Source of the DNA: Bacillota bacterium
GTDB lineage: Bacteria; Bacillota; Bacilli; Paenibacillales; NBRC-103111
NCBI GenBank assembly: GCA_023388055.1
Contig: JAEWGW010000025.1
Coordinates: forward strand, 682,001-746,000
Direction: 5' to 3'
Length of the DNA: 64,000 nt
Below the pieces are notes generated by a model. It worked only from the letters and a program-made list of their open reading frames with translations. It was not told the DNA's origin and did not search any database. Position numbers and translations under genes: made by a program. Position 1 is the stretch's first letter. Each line of letters begins with the position of its first letter. Shown here piece by piece: positions 1-7,265 of the stretch.

Positions 1-859
1 TTTGAGGCATAATACTGCCCACGGCAGTACCCAGACCTGAGCCCAAACCGAGGCCAATTCCCGCATTCATAAAAGCAGACTGGGTACCTTCGTTTTTGGC
101 GGCTTGCTCCAATGTGTCAAACGCCCGGGCTTGCTGGTAATTAAACCCGAGGATCTCCATCTCCGCTTTTTTGGTGAGGGCTTCCTTCAAACGTTTGGTG
201 GTAGGGTCGTTATCCGGCAAATTGATGGATTCGATATTCAGATTCAACAGGCGAAGCCCTGCGTCCGCAAAGGCCTGTGCCACCCGTTCTTCGACGTGGC
301 GGGAGATTTCCGAGATGTAGGCGTGAATATCCAGGATGCTGATTTTTTTGTGAAGCAAAAAAGAAGAAATCAATTCCTTGATGTTCATCATCAGGATACC
401 TCGGAAGTAATTGTACAGCGCATCCTGATTAAATACCGGCAAGGTACCGATAAGTCGGCTCATGAACATCCGCGAGTCGGCAATTTCTACAGAAAGCTGA
501 CCGAAGGCCCGAACGGATATCATCAGCTGATACTTCGGCTCTTGCAGTTGTATTGGTGCTGAGGTCCCCCATTTGATGTCCATGGAGCGGAGCTTGTTTA
601 TATACCAAACTTCGGCTGTAAAAGGGGATTTGCCGCCGAAGGGGAGATTGACAATGTTGGAAAGCACGGGGATATTCTCCGTGGATAAGGTATGCCGGCC
701 TGGTCCGAACAGATCCAAGGCTTGGCCTCCTTTAAAAAGAAGGGCTTCCTGTGACTCGTTGACAATAAGCTGAGTCCATGTACCTAACTCCTGGTGGGGA
801 TATTTCCAGACCAATACGTCCGGGGGGCCGTCGTATTTTAATACGCGGATGATGGCCAT
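1..859 (-). CDS. SPFH-domain protein, YdjI-like (3' end outside window)
   Basis: Partial: the gene starts at 859 and runs off the left edge without a stop. Translation begins MAIIRVLKYDGPPDVLVWK and reads through an SPFH (stomatin/prohibitin/flotillin-like) core with long amphipathic helices, ending at the edge in a glycine-rich stretch (GIGLGLGSGLGTAVGS), the typical end of the SPFH domain before a C-terminal zinc-ribbon part in YdjI-type proteins. A GAGAGGAG ribosome site precedes the ATG. In Bacillus, YdjI works with a PspA-type protein at stressed membranes; that role is inferred from the family. It lies 93 bases behind the AraC gene on the same strand and may be cotranscribed. Confidence 0.85.
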   Translation of the reverse strand, partial: MAIIRVLKYDGPPDVLVWKYPHQELGTWTQLIVNESQEALLFKGGQALDLFGPGRHTLSTENIPVLSNIVNLPFGGKSPFTAEVWYINKLRSMDIKWGTSAPIQLQEPKYQLMISVRAFGQLSVEIADSRMFMSRLIGTLPVFNQDALYNYFRGILMMNIKELISSFLLHKKISILDIHAYISEISRHVEERVAQAFADAGLRLLNLNIESINLPDNDPTTKRLKEALTKKAEMEILGFNYQQARAFDTLEQAAKNEGTQSAFMNAGIGLGLGSGLGTAVGSIMPQ

Positions 860-952
860 GTATGTTCTCCTCTCAAAACTGGCAGTACGTAGTATGTAAA
901 TTTATTCCGGTATAGGTATTCGACAAATCTCTCCAAATCCCTGCCTGCACCT

Positions 953-1888
953 TCATTCATGTTCCAATGATTTGCCGCCGGGGTGACCGGTTTCCTGAAT
1001 GGGTTCTATGGGGTAATACAGGTCGCATTCGCAATACTGCCTGCTGCACCTGGCGTAGTCGATGCGTTCAAAGCTGAAGATTTCATTCAGCTTCATCTCA
1101 ACGGTAGGCATCCAGACCTCGAACACCTGATGCCAGATATCCTTTAAGGTCAAAGAGGAAATCTCCTTGGGATGATGATGGCCGATATAAGTAAAAACAC
1201 CGTAGCGGTGGGCCTTGATCTCCCGCAGAAGCATATCCTCCGGGACTGTGCTTGTGGGGCCGACGAGAAGCGAAGGCATGTAGTACGTATATGCTTCGGC
1301 GGGCTCGGGCACACGGGTGAAGCCGATATAAACGTCCTTCTCCAGCGGCTGCATAATGCGATGCCGTTGTTGCAGAAAAAAGTGTGTCCCGAGCTTCTTG
1401 GAGGTTTGGTTCAGGCGGTTATCCCGGATATCCACTTGGTATTCCAATCCTGCCAGCGAAAAAGCGGGCAATACGCTGGTTCTCCGGTAGAACACGATCC
1501 CCTCTGAAGCCTGCCTCAGAAAATGCCCGTTGAAGCGGTCCAGAACCTGGAGTGGAATAGGGCGGCTCCGCCACTGGGCAGGTGTTACACCGAATTCGTT
1601 CTTAAAGACACGACCGTACGTCCGTTGGCAGCCAAAGGAGTATCTCCAGGAAATGTACTCCAGCGATTTCCGGCTCTCCAGCAGATCCCCCAGGGAGAGA
1701 GCAATCCGTCTTCTGCGCACATACTCCATCAGTCCGGTTCCTGTGGCGCCTTTCCATATTCGCAGGAGATGGAATTTCGACACACATACATGGTTGGAGA
1801 TCATATCCAGGCAGAGGGATTCGTCCAGCAAATGGTTTTCCACATATTCCGTTGTTTCCTGGATGATATCCAGCAAGTGATGGTCCAT
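953..1888 (-). CDS. AraC-family regulator with C-terminal GyrI-like effector domain
   Basis: 311 residues. The first ~110 are two AraC helix-turn-helix motifs (SKFHLLRIWKGATGTGLMEYVRRRRI, then the FGCQRTYGRVFKNEFGVTPAQWR signature, split here by position only). Residues ~140-290 form an effector-binding domain of the GyrI/SOUL-like type (DVYIGFTRVPEP, then HRYGVFTYIGHH). This is the Rob/SoxS-plus-GyrI architecture common in Bacillota, which binds small hydrophobic ligands. The ATG sits about 20 bases downstream of an inverted-repeat element at 1909-2077, so its native promoter is displaced or supplied by that element. The ribosome site AGGGG is weak and distant. Confidence 0.88.
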   Translation of the reverse strand: MDHHLLDIIQETTEYVENHLLDESLCLDMISNHVCVSKFHLLRIWKGATGTGLMEYVRRRRIALSLGDLLESRKSLEYISWRYSFGCQRTYGRVFKNEFGVTPAQWRSRPIPLQVLDRFNGHFLRQASEGIVFYRRTSVLPAFSLAGLEYQVDIRDNRLNQTSKKLGTHFFLQQRHRIMQPLEKDVYIGFTRVPEPAEAYTYYMPSLLVGPTSTVPEDMLLREIKAHRYGVFTYIGHHHPKEISSLTLKDIWHQVFEVWMPTVEMKLNEIFSFERIDYARCSRQYCECDLYYPIEPIQETGHPGGKSLEHE

Positions 1889-1908
1889 TATGTTGCCATG
1901 CCCCTATC

Positions 1909-2077
1909 TAGGGTGTGTCTGAAAACCCGCTTGAGGGCACCTATCACCGCCTTTTCGCCCCGGGCTATTGGTTACTTCCGCTCGACGTACCCCTTCGGTA
2001 CGCACCAACGAAAGTGCCTGGCCTGGAACGAAAATTCGGCCCAATCTGCTCCCCTCGGAGTTCTCGGACACACCCTA
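1909..2077. mobile_element. Small non-autonomous element with terminal inverted repeats (MITE-like)
   Basis: The ends are TAGGGTGTGTC at 1909-1919 and its exact reverse complement at 2067-2077; the similarity extends imperfectly to about 20 bases (GGGTGTGTCTGAAAACCCGC against GGGTGTGTCCGAGAACTCCG). The flanking TA on both sides could be a target duplication, as made by IS630/Tc1-type transposases. Inside is a short hairpin (CGTACC, loop CCTTC, GGTACG) and no credible gene. It resembles repeats I recall from Bacillales genomes, which I cannot check here. Confidence 0.7.
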
Positions 2078-2159
2078 CGCAATTTCTGTCCGTTTTTCCA
2101 GATATGGATGTAGTATGATGGTACCACATTTTCTTGGCAGGGGGAACAACTGTTTCTAT

Positions 2160-3119
2160 ATGGGCATAAATGATATGGACATCGATGGGATGCTGCACGG
2201 GAACAGCGGCCAGATGGCCTTGCGGAAGCGTTATCTTGCGGTAGTGGACAGTATTGTGGAGCGTGTAAGGGAAGATGCCAACGTTCTGGCGGTTATCGTG
2301 AACGGAAGCTTGGCTTATGAGGCCATTTGGCAGAACAGCAGAATCGATATGACGGTAGTTGTGCGCGACCGGCTGCTCCAGCACAGGGATCATTGTATTC
2401 TCGAGGATGGCATCACCATCCATATCCGCGTGACCGCGCGCAGCGAGTTTAAACGGATGCTGGAGCGGAGCGGCGGGGAGGCTTTTTTCCAGACAGATTT
2501 GGCCAGGGGAAAAATTGTCTATGCGGCGGACGAGAGGCTCATTCCTTACTTCGAAAGGATGAAACGGATGGGAGAGGACGATAAAGCGTTGTCTGCATTG
2601 TTCCTTGCCTCTGAGTTGGCTGCTCTGCTTCATCAGTGCCGGAAGTGGCTGTACTCCCGGGAGGATTACCTGTATACCCAATATTATTTGTTGAAGGCGG
2701 CTGAGCCTTTATCCCATATGGAGCTCTGCTTGAGGGGCATCCCATTCTCAGGAGAGTCCATCCAGAAGGCGCAGGCCCTGAATCCCCGGCTTCTGGAACG
2801 TTTTTTCTTGAACCCCATGTCCCGCCTCTGGAGCCGGGAGGAGCTGTTGGAGGCAATGGAAGCATTGGACGGTTATCTGGAGCTTGCCATGGACATTTGG
2901 AAAAAGCCTGTTTTGGCCTGTCTGGCCGATGGCGAGATCAAAACATTGACGCTGATCGGTGCATATTTCCAAATGCGGGGGCTTTCGCTGATGGACGCGC
3001 TGGAGTATCTGACGGCGAAGGCAGTCATCGGGAAGGCATCCCAGACCATCAAGCTGACGCCCAACAGCACCCGGACCATGGAGGAAATCGGATATTTTTA
3101 TAGAGGAGATTCGGGATAG
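2160..3119 (+). CDS. Nucleotidyltransferase-like protein
   Basis: 319 residues from the ATG at 2160. Upstream in-frame codons back to 1968 lie inside the inverted-repeat element and are not credible coding sequence; ATGs at 2115/2118 are alternatives. Residues ~40-60 (VIVNGSLAYEAIWQNSRIDMTVVV) match the start of the minimal nucleotidyltransferase fold, G-S then a D-x-[DET] strand, but the second acidic residue of the usual DxD is missing (RIDMT), so activity is doubtful. The rest is an all-helical domain like that of kanamycin nucleotidyltransferase relatives. A GGGGGA ribosome site lies 12 bases upstream. Confidence 0.7.
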   Translation: MGINDMDIDGMLHGNSGQMALRKRYLAVVDSIVERVREDANVLAVIVNGSLAYEAIWQNSRIDMTVVVRDRLLQHRDHCILEDGITIHIRVTARSEFKRMLERSGGEAFFQTDLARGKIVYAADERLIPYFERMKRMGEDDKALSALFLASELAALLHQCRKWLYSREDYLYTQYYLLKAAEPLSHMELCLRGIPFSGESIQKAQALNPRLLERFFLNPMSRLWSREELLEAMEALDGYLELAMDIWKKPVLACLADGEIKTLTLIGAYFQMRGLSLMDALEYLTAKAVIGKASQTIKLTPNSTRTMEEIGYFYRGDSG

Positions 3120-3130
3120 CATCTGCCCAA

Positions 3131-3179
3131 AAAAGAAGGAATGGAACAGCGGACTAGGCGCTGGACCATTCCTTCTTTT
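3131..3179. terminator. Bidirectional intrinsic terminator
   Basis: Perfect arms AAAAGAAGGAATGG and CCATTCCTTCTTTT around a 21-base loop. It is placed between convergent genes and gives U-tracts in both directions, so it serves the nucleotidyltransferase-like gene and the adenylosuccinate synthase gene. Confidence 0.9.
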
Positions 3180-3183
3180 GCTT

Positions 3184-4464
3184 TTACCGGCGGATAAGCT
3201 GTTCCCGGCGGGGACCTACGGATACCATGGATACGGGGACGCCTGTGACCTTTTCCACGAAATCCACGTATTGCTTCGCTTCCTCTGGCAGGTCGGCGTA
3301 TTCTTTCACCGTGGAAATGTCGCATTTCCAGCCGGTAAGATGCTGCAGAATTGGTGCTGCGCCTGCCAGCTGTACCGTTGCGGGGAACTGCTCCGTGACC
3401 TCTCCGCTTTCCAGCCGATAGGCGGTGCAGACGGGGATTTCATCCAGATATCCGAGCACATCCAGGTTGGTCAGTGCGGTTTGGGTAGCGCCTTGGATCA
3501 TGCAGCCGTACCGGGTGGCAACGGCGTCAAACCAGCCCATGCGCCGCGGACGTCCGGTGGTGGCACCGTATTCTCCGGCATCTCCGCCCCGGCGGCGCAG
3601 CTCATCCCCTTCGCTGCCAAGCAGCTCAACGACGAAGGGTCCTGCGCCCACACAGCTGGAATACGCCTTGATGACGGCTGTGACACTGTTGATGGCATAC
3701 GGGGGCAAACCGGCGCCCACCGGAGCGTAGCCGGCCAGAGTAGACGAGGAGGTGGAGTAGGGATAAATCCCGTGGTCCGGGTCCCGCAGAGCACCCAACT
3801 GGCCCTCCAGAAGAATATTTGCACCGTCAGACCAAGCTTTACGCAGCAGCTCCGTTGTATTGCAGAGGTAAGGAGCGAGCCAGCGCCCCTGCTCGGCCAG
3901 TACCTCTGCCCAGGCGGCCGGATCAATAGGCTCTTGATGGTAGAGATGAGGGAGCAGCACGTTTTTCTGTGCCAGCAGCTGCTGAAGCCGGACTTGAAGT
4001 GTTCGGCCGTCAGCCAGCTCTGCTGCCTGAATGCCCAGCTTCAAATATTTATCCGCATAAAAAGGGGCAATTCCCCTGCGGGTGGAGCCGAAGCTCTTGC
4101 TGCCCAGGCGTTCCTCCTCCAACCCATCCAACAGGCGGTGGATAGGCAGCACAATTTGGGCCCGGTCGGAAATATGAAGCCGCGGGGCCGGGACACCACG
4201 TTCTGCCAGCATCTGAAGCTCCGCCTGCAGCACCTCCACATCCAGAGCCACACCCGGCCCGATCACATTGCCCACAGCCGGATGAAAAACTCCTGAAGGC
4301 AGCAGATGCAGCGCAAACTTCCCGTAGCTGTTAATGACTGTATGGCCTGCGTTGCTGCCTCCCTGAAACCTGACCACATAATCCGATTCCGCAGCCAAAG
4401 CATCGATGATTTTCCCTTTCCCCTCATCTCCCCAATTGGCTCCCACTACCGCGGTGACTGCCAT
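3184..4464 (-). CDS. purA: Divergent adenylosuccinate synthase (PurA family)
   Basis: 426 residues, the normal family length. It would join aspartate to IMP with GTP to give adenylosuccinate, the first AMP-branch step. The N-terminal loop NWGDEGKGK keeps the catalytic aspartate (D13) and SNAGHT keeps the catalytic histidine (H41). The aspartate-binding loop GATTGRPRR is intact. Differences: the usual EGAQG segment is EGQLG (residues 220-224), so the IMP-contacting glutamine is replaced by leucine. The arginine that reaches the IMP phosphate across the dimer appears to be lysine (DKYLKLG). GRGIGP has become RRGIAP. A strong AAAGGAGG precedes the start. It diverges from a LysR gene across 128 bases, an arrangement unlike housekeeping purA, so a second copy is likely. 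Confidence 0.88.
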   Translation of the reverse strand: MAVTAVVGANWGDEGKGKIIDALAAESDYVVRFQGGSNAGHTVINSYGKFALHLLPSGVFHPAVGNVIGPGVALDVEVLQAELQMLAERGVPAPRLHISDRAQIVLPIHRLLDGLEEERLGSKSFGSTRRGIAPFYADKYLKLGIQAAELADGRTLQVRLQQLLAQKNVLLPHLYHQEPIDPAAWAEVLAEQGRWLAPYLCNTTELLRKAWSDGANILLEGQLGALRDPDHGIYPYSTSSSTLAGYAPVGAGLPPYAINSVTAVIKAYSSCVGAGPFVVELLGSEGDELRRRGGDAGEYGATTGRPRRMGWFDAVATRYGCMIQGATQTALTNLDVLGYLDEIPVCTAYRLESGEVTEQFPATVQLAGAAPILQHLTGWKCDISTVKEYADLPEEAKQYVDFVEKVTGVPVSMVSVGPRREQLIRR

Positions 4465-4592
4465 TCAAAGCGCCTCCTTTAGGGCGTGCACACACCCAAT
4501 ATTGTTTTACATTGACCTCTTTATTATAATAATGGCGTAGCTATTAGAAAAATGAATATTTATAATATCAGATATAAGGTGGAATTATACAT

Positions 4593-5474
4593 ATGGAAAT
4601 CAATCTGGAATGGTACCGGGTATTCTATTGGACGGCCCAAACAGGGAGCCTGTCCAAAGCCGCGGAACGGCTTTATATCACCCAGCCTGCGGTGAGCCAA
4701 ACCTTGAAGCAGCTGGAGGCCAAATTGGGAGGGCAGCTGTTTTTCAGGACGTCCCGGGGAGTGACGCTTACGGCAGAGGGTGCTGTACTCTTCCGCTACC
4801 TGGAGCAGGCATTCGGACTGATGGATGTGGCGGAAAAAGCGCTGGGTGAGATGCATGGCCTAAGCAGGGGTGAGATCAACATCGGCGCCAGTGATACACT
4901 GTGCAAATATTACCTGCTGCCCTATCTGGAGCAGTTCCACCGTCAATATCCGGATATCCGCATCCGTGTTACCAACCGGACTACACCGGAAACCATACAG
5001 CTGCTGAAGGACGGGAAAATCGACTTCGGACTGGTCAGTTTACCCGCAGGGGACAAGCAGGTGGAGATTCGCCAAAGCGCCTTGCTGGAGGAATGTCTTG
5101 TAGGCAGTCAAAAAAGCGCCGGGTTGGCCCGTCAGGGGCTTGCCGTGGAGGAGCTGGTGAAGCAGCCCCTCCTGATGCTGGAGCCCGGTGCCAATACACG
5201 CAGCTACCTGGACCGTTTTGCCGCTTCCTGCGGTGTGGCGTTTGCTCCCGAGTTTGAGCTGGGCAGTGTGGATCTTCTGGTGCAGTTCGCCTTGCGGGGG
5301 TTCGGTTTTGCCTTCGTGCCGCGGATTGCTGTGACGGAGGAGCTTGCCTCCGGTCGTCTCGTGGAGATTCCTGTGTATCCGGCTTTGCCGGAACGGCAGA
5401 TGGGGATTGCCGCCCTGCGCGGAGTGGCGCTGTCTGCAGCCGCCAAGGCATTTATTGCGCTGCTGCCGTGGTAA
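4593..5474 (+). CDS. LysR-family transcriptional regulator
   Basis: 293 residues. The N-terminal winged helix-turn-helix (residues ~5-65: FYWTAQTGSLSKAAERLY, then QPAVSQTLKQLEAKLG) is classic LysR, followed by a periplasmic-binding-like effector domain (INIGASDTLCKYYLLPYL onward). It is transcribed divergently from the purA-like gene across 128 bases rich in A and T, the usual layout when a LysR protein controls its neighbour and itself. The effector is unknown; a purine intermediate is only a guess from context. Start ATG with AAGGTGG upstream. Confidence 0.93.
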   Translation: MEINLEWYRVFYWTAQTGSLSKAAERLYITQPAVSQTLKQLEAKLGGQLFFRTSRGVTLTAEGAVLFRYLEQAFGLMDVAEKALGEMHGLSRGEINIGASDTLCKYYLLPYLEQFHRQYPDIRIRVTNRTTPETIQLLKDGKIDFGLVSLPAGDKQVEIRQSALLEECLVGSQKSAGLARQGLAVEELVKQPLLMLEPGANTRSYLDRFAASCGVAFAPEFELGSVDLLVQFALRGFGFAFVPRIAVTEELASGRLVEIPVYPALPERQMGIAALRGVALSAAAKAFIALLPW

Positions 5475-5539
5475 TTTCGCGGAATTTTAATTTTCTTAAA
5501 ACCAAATCCATTCACGCGCGGATATATAGGTGAGAGGAT

Positions 5540-6076
5540 GTGAGAGGCTTGCACAGCGATGAGCGCGCAAGGGACGTGGAGGCACTGGCCCGGCGCTGGG
5601 GCAGCAGGCTGTATGCGTTTTGCCGTAGGCTTGCCCCGTCTCGGGCAGATGCCGACGATTTGTACCAGCAAACCTTTCTCCGGGTGCTGGATATGCCTGG
5701 GCGGGTTGAGGAGGGCAACAATCCGGCGGGTTTCCTGATGGCAATCGCCGCCAGGCTTTGGCGGGATGAACAGGTCAAGCGGGCCAGGCGGCACCGGATT
5801 GCGCCAGTGGACCCTGAGCCGGACCGGGTGGAGCAGGCTCCGGATTCCGGAAGCACGGAGCAGCTGGTGGAGGACGCCATGCTGCGGCAGGAGGTCCAGG
5901 AATCCGTCCGGAAGCTGCCTGACCTGCTGCGAGTGCCGGTGCTGCTCTTTTATATGGGGGGCTTATCGGTCCAGGAGGTTGCCGATACACTGCATGTGCC
6001 CCAAGGCACAGTGAAAACCCGGCTTTACCAAGCCAGGCAGCAATTGAAATCCGAATTGGAGGGATATTCCATATGA
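5540..6076 (+). CDS. ECF-type RNA polymerase sigma factor
   Basis: 178 residues from a GTG start preceded by GGTGAGAGG. Region 2 (residues ~15-75: RLYAFCRRLAPSRADADDLYQQTFLRVLD) and region 4 (residues ~120-170: LLFYMGGLSVQEVADTLHV then PQGTVKTRLYQAR) are both clear, with no region 3, as in ECF sigma factors. It opens a three-gene operon; the next gene overlaps its stop codon by four bases and encodes a small membrane protein that may act as its anti-sigma factor. Confidence 0.93.
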   Translation: MRGLHSDERARDVEALARRWGSRLYAFCRRLAPSRADADDLYQQTFLRVLDMPGRVEEGNNPAGFLMAIAARLWRDEQVKRARRHRIAPVDPEPDRVEQAPDSGSTEQLVEDAMLRQEVQESVRKLPDLLRVPVLLFYMGGLSVQEVADTLHVPQGTVKTRLYQARQQLKSELEGYSI

Positions 6077-6399
6077 AGAAGCCATTGACGGATGAGGAGC
6101 TGGATTCTCTGCTGTTTTCCGCTATGGGAGATGAAGCCATGGAAGTGCCTCCGCCGGTGCAGGCTGCGCTCAATAGGGAGCTGCGGAAGCAAAAACGCAG
6201 CTGGCCCTTGTATTGGTGGGTGCCCGCGCTTGCCGGAACATTGCAAACGGCTGCTGCGGCAGCGGTTATTCAGTTGCTTCTGCCGGGTTCGTTGGCAGCG
6301 TTTTTGATGGCGGCGGCCTGCGCCGTGTGCTCCTTGAGCGGGTGCGTGCTGTGGGGCGTCGCCCGGAAAAGATGGAAGGAGGAGGTAGAGGGATGCTGA
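6073..6399 (+). CDS. Small membrane protein, candidate anti-sigma factor
   Basis: 108 residues with a hydrophilic N-terminal half (~1-45) and two predicted membrane helices (about 50-72 and 75-98). The ATG overlaps the TGA of the sigma gene, which implies translational coupling. No zinc-binding HxxxCxxC motif of ZAS anti-sigma factors is visible, so the anti-sigma role is inferred only from position, size and topology. Its stop overlaps the start of the next gene. Confidence 0.7.
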   Translation: MKKPLTDEELDSLLFSAMGDEAMEVPPPVQAALNRELRKQKRSWPLYWWVPALAGTLQTAAAAAVIQLLLPGSLAAFLMAAACAVCSLSGCVLWGVARKRWKEEVEGC

Positions 6400-7148
6400 A
6401 TATGCCCTTGTTTATCGGAATGATGGTGGCCGCCTTTCTGTTGTTCGGGGGAGCCATGGCCTGTTTTGGGGTGTGGACGTACCGGGATGCGAAGAGCCGC
6501 GGACTGGAAGCGGGATTGTGGACGGTCATTGTACTGCTGATGCCCAATTTGCTGGGGTTCTTATTATACTTCCTGGTGGGACGCAAACATCGCAAAATCT
6601 CTTGTCCTGTTTGCGGCAGCCTGACGGAGCCGGATAAAGCCTACTGCTCCAGCTGCGGAACGCGCTTGGATGAGACGGTTTTTGCGGCTGATGAGCGGGG
6701 CCGGGGGCGGAGAATCCTGTTTGCCGGACTTGGTTTGATCGTACTGGGCTTTATAATGGTTATCGGTATTTTCGTCAGCCAGTTCGCGGTTTCTCCGGAA
6801 ACCTTCACCCAACGGAATATCGCTATCGGTCAAACGCAAACTTCAATGCCCAGCAGGTGGAAGCTGTCCTTCTGGTATTTGGACGGGGAAAAGTCCCGCT
6901 CCATCAAGCTAAAGCCGGAGGGCTCCCGGATGGTGAAGGTTACCGCGTTTATTGAGTCGGGAACCGCGGAGGCTGTTATCTCTGCCAAGGAAACCGGTGA
7001 GGAGAAGCGGATCATGCTGAATGATCTCAATGGTCAGGATTCTCCTTATACCTGGGATGTCAGCGATTTACCCGCAGATGCGAAGCTGACACTGCGGATC
7101 TACGCTGAGAAGGCCAAGGGCCGCTTCGAGATGAAGTGGGAGCAGTAG
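6393..7148 (+). CDS. Membrane protein with zinc-ribbon and extracytoplasmic domain
   Basis: 251 residues. Two N-terminal membrane helices (about 5-27 and 40-65, a phospholipase D-nuclease-like N-terminal arrangement) are followed by a zinc ribbon (ISCPVCGSL then AYCSSCGTRL, four cysteines at ~70-95), a third helix (~110-135), and a C-terminal domain of ~115 residues likely outside the cell. The ATG at 6393 follows GGAGG and overlaps the previous gene. As the third gene of the sigma operon it may be a sensor or effector of that regulon; the function is not known. Confidence 0.75.
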   Translation: MLNMPLFIGMMVAAFLLFGGAMACFGVWTYRDAKSRGLEAGLWTVIVLLMPNLLGFLLYFLVGRKHRKISCPVCGSLTEPDKAYCSSCGTRLDETVFAADERGRGRRILFAGLGLIVLGFIMVIGIFVSQFAVSPETFTQRNIAIGQTQTSMPSRWKLSFWYLDGEKSRSIKLKPEGSRMVKVTAFIESGTAEAVISAKETGEEKRIMLNDLNGQDSPYTWDVSDLPADAKLTLRIYAEKAKGRFEMKWEQ

Positions 7149-7176
7149 GTAGGTGTGCTGCAGTCTTGGCCTCAAC

Positions 7177-7220
7177 ACAAAAAGCGGCTTTTGGCGGTTA
7201 TGCCGGATGCCGCTTTTTGT
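7177..7220. terminator. Bidirectional intrinsic terminator
   Basis: ACAAAAAGCGGC pairs with GCCGCTTTTTGT; U-tracts form in both directions. It separates the sigma operon from the convergent IMP dehydrogenase gene. Confidence 0.88.
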
Positions 7221-7265
7221 CTATGCTGTCAGCTGTCAGTATGGCTTAAGAGGGGGCGCTTGTGT

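Noticed and set aside
1968..2159. N-terminal extension of the nucleotidyltransferase-like protein
   Set aside because: It is translated mostly from the inverted-repeat element and lacks a ribosome site at its start.
3184..4464. PurZ-like (2-aminoadenine) synthase
   Set aside because: The catalytic aspartate in WGDEGKGK and the normal aspartate loop are present, while PurZ changes the catalytic aspartate; no phage genes nearby.
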